The position numbers and the translations under genes were made by a program. From DATKJY01 sp964540105 (GTDB lineage: Bacteria; Zixibacteria; MSB-5A5; GN15; FEB-12): 64,000 nucleotides of DNA. The notes beneath the pieces were generated by a model. The model saw nothing but the letters and a program-made list of their open reading frames with translations. It ran no database searches and had not been told where the DNA came from. This document shows positions 63,779-64,000 of this stretch, piece after piece; the first letter of the stretch is position 1, and every line of letters begins with the position of its first letter. The stretch lies in contig CAZILL010000001.1 in assembly GCA_964540105.1 (NCBI GenBank), positions 868,001 to 932,000 on the forward strand, in the 5' to 3' direction.

Positions 63779-64000
63779 GTGACACAAATCTATAGCGAGC
63801 GAATCAATCAAGTCTTTGGGCTCTACAATGACCTCGCAATCTTTCTGGAGGAAGCACGTTTCAGTTCAAGGCTGGCCGACCTTCCTTCCAACACGATTGG
63901 GCAACAGCTATGGTGTGTGATTGGAGCGCGGGAGAGCTATCTTAGGGGAATCCGAAGCGGAAAGTGGGAAGGATTCAGCTGTTCTCTTCCAGCAGCTATG
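63779..64000 (+). CDS. DinB-like protein, 5' part (runs off window)
   Basis: An open frame from GTG 63779 to the window edge, 74 codons with no stop. The translation includes 'VFGLYNDLAIFLEEARF' and 'IGQQLWCVIGARESYLRGIR', which fits the first two helices of the DinB/YfiT metal-binding four-helix family; thiol-transferase or stress roles are known for some members. AAGG lies 11 bases upstream, rather far. The 209 bases before it hold nothing I can name. Confidence 0.65.
   Translation, partial: MTQIYSERINQVFGLYNDLAIFLEEARFSSRLADLPSNTIGQQLWCVIGARESYLRGIRSGKWEGFSCSLPAAM

Overview
The window reads as chromosome of a Gram-negative (two-membrane) bacterium of the FCB group, most like candidate phylum Zixibacteria; the phylum is an inference. 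Supporting signs are two very large secreted proteins ending in the 'NYPNPFNP' type-A sorting domain of type IX secretion, dockerin-type calcium loops, a cohesin-like domain, a KDO-activating enzyme (outer membrane), and a Wza/Wzz export system. Gene density is high, coding is on both strands in short operons, and I see no phage, transposon, CRISPR, rRNA or tRNA.

Layout. 1-4.8 kb: 3' end of uvrB with a possible lipoprotein, then acyl-CoA dehydrogenase and acetyl-CoA synthetase on the minus strand. 5.3-11.9 kb: a 2191-residue secreted protein of 19 cysteine-containing repeats plus cohesin-like, dockerin-like and sorting domains. 11.9-20.1 kb (minus): housekeeping run rlmH, yjbQ, ftsY, smc, a GT9-like protein, a RodZ-like protein, maf, dtd. 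20.2-24.4 kb: a 1410-residue double acyl-CoA dehydratase activase. 24.6-29.8 kb: thioredoxin, a candidate 56-residue selenoprotein not described by ordinary ORF calling, rhomboid protease, degenerate receiver protein, CcdA, then a DUF2064/creatininase pair. 29.8-34.2 kb: outer-membrane barrel, pabC-pabB, DUF401 permease. 34.5-39.5 kb: a 1241-residue secreted protein with four 181-182-residue repeats, a small VCBS/dockerin-like protein and a pore-loop membrane protein.

39.5-47.9 kb (minus): a flavoprotein, then a surface-polysaccharide cluster read from one promoter: Wza, Wzz, hexapeptide acyltransferase, DegT aminotransferase, MurJ/Wzx-type flippase, GT4. 48.1-50.8 kb (minus): gatC-kdsB-pyrG. 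50.9-54.3 kb: a kinase-like protein lacking an H-box, an NtrC-type sigma54 regulator and a GAF protein. 54.3-58.6 kb (minus): rarA, a protein of the family commonly mislabelled asparagine synthetase B, ruvX, mltG. 58.7-64 kb: TGS GTPase, multi-spanning membrane protein, panC, NUDIX hydrolase, panD, GlmU-type uridylyltransferase, and the start of a DinB-like protein.

The most interesting items are the candidate small selenoprotein (in-frame UGA followed by a perfect hairpin at the spacing of a bacterial SECIS, next to thioredoxin), a recurring promoter geometry that puts the start codon at the expected transcription start (leaderless mRNAs), and the divergent two-component system.
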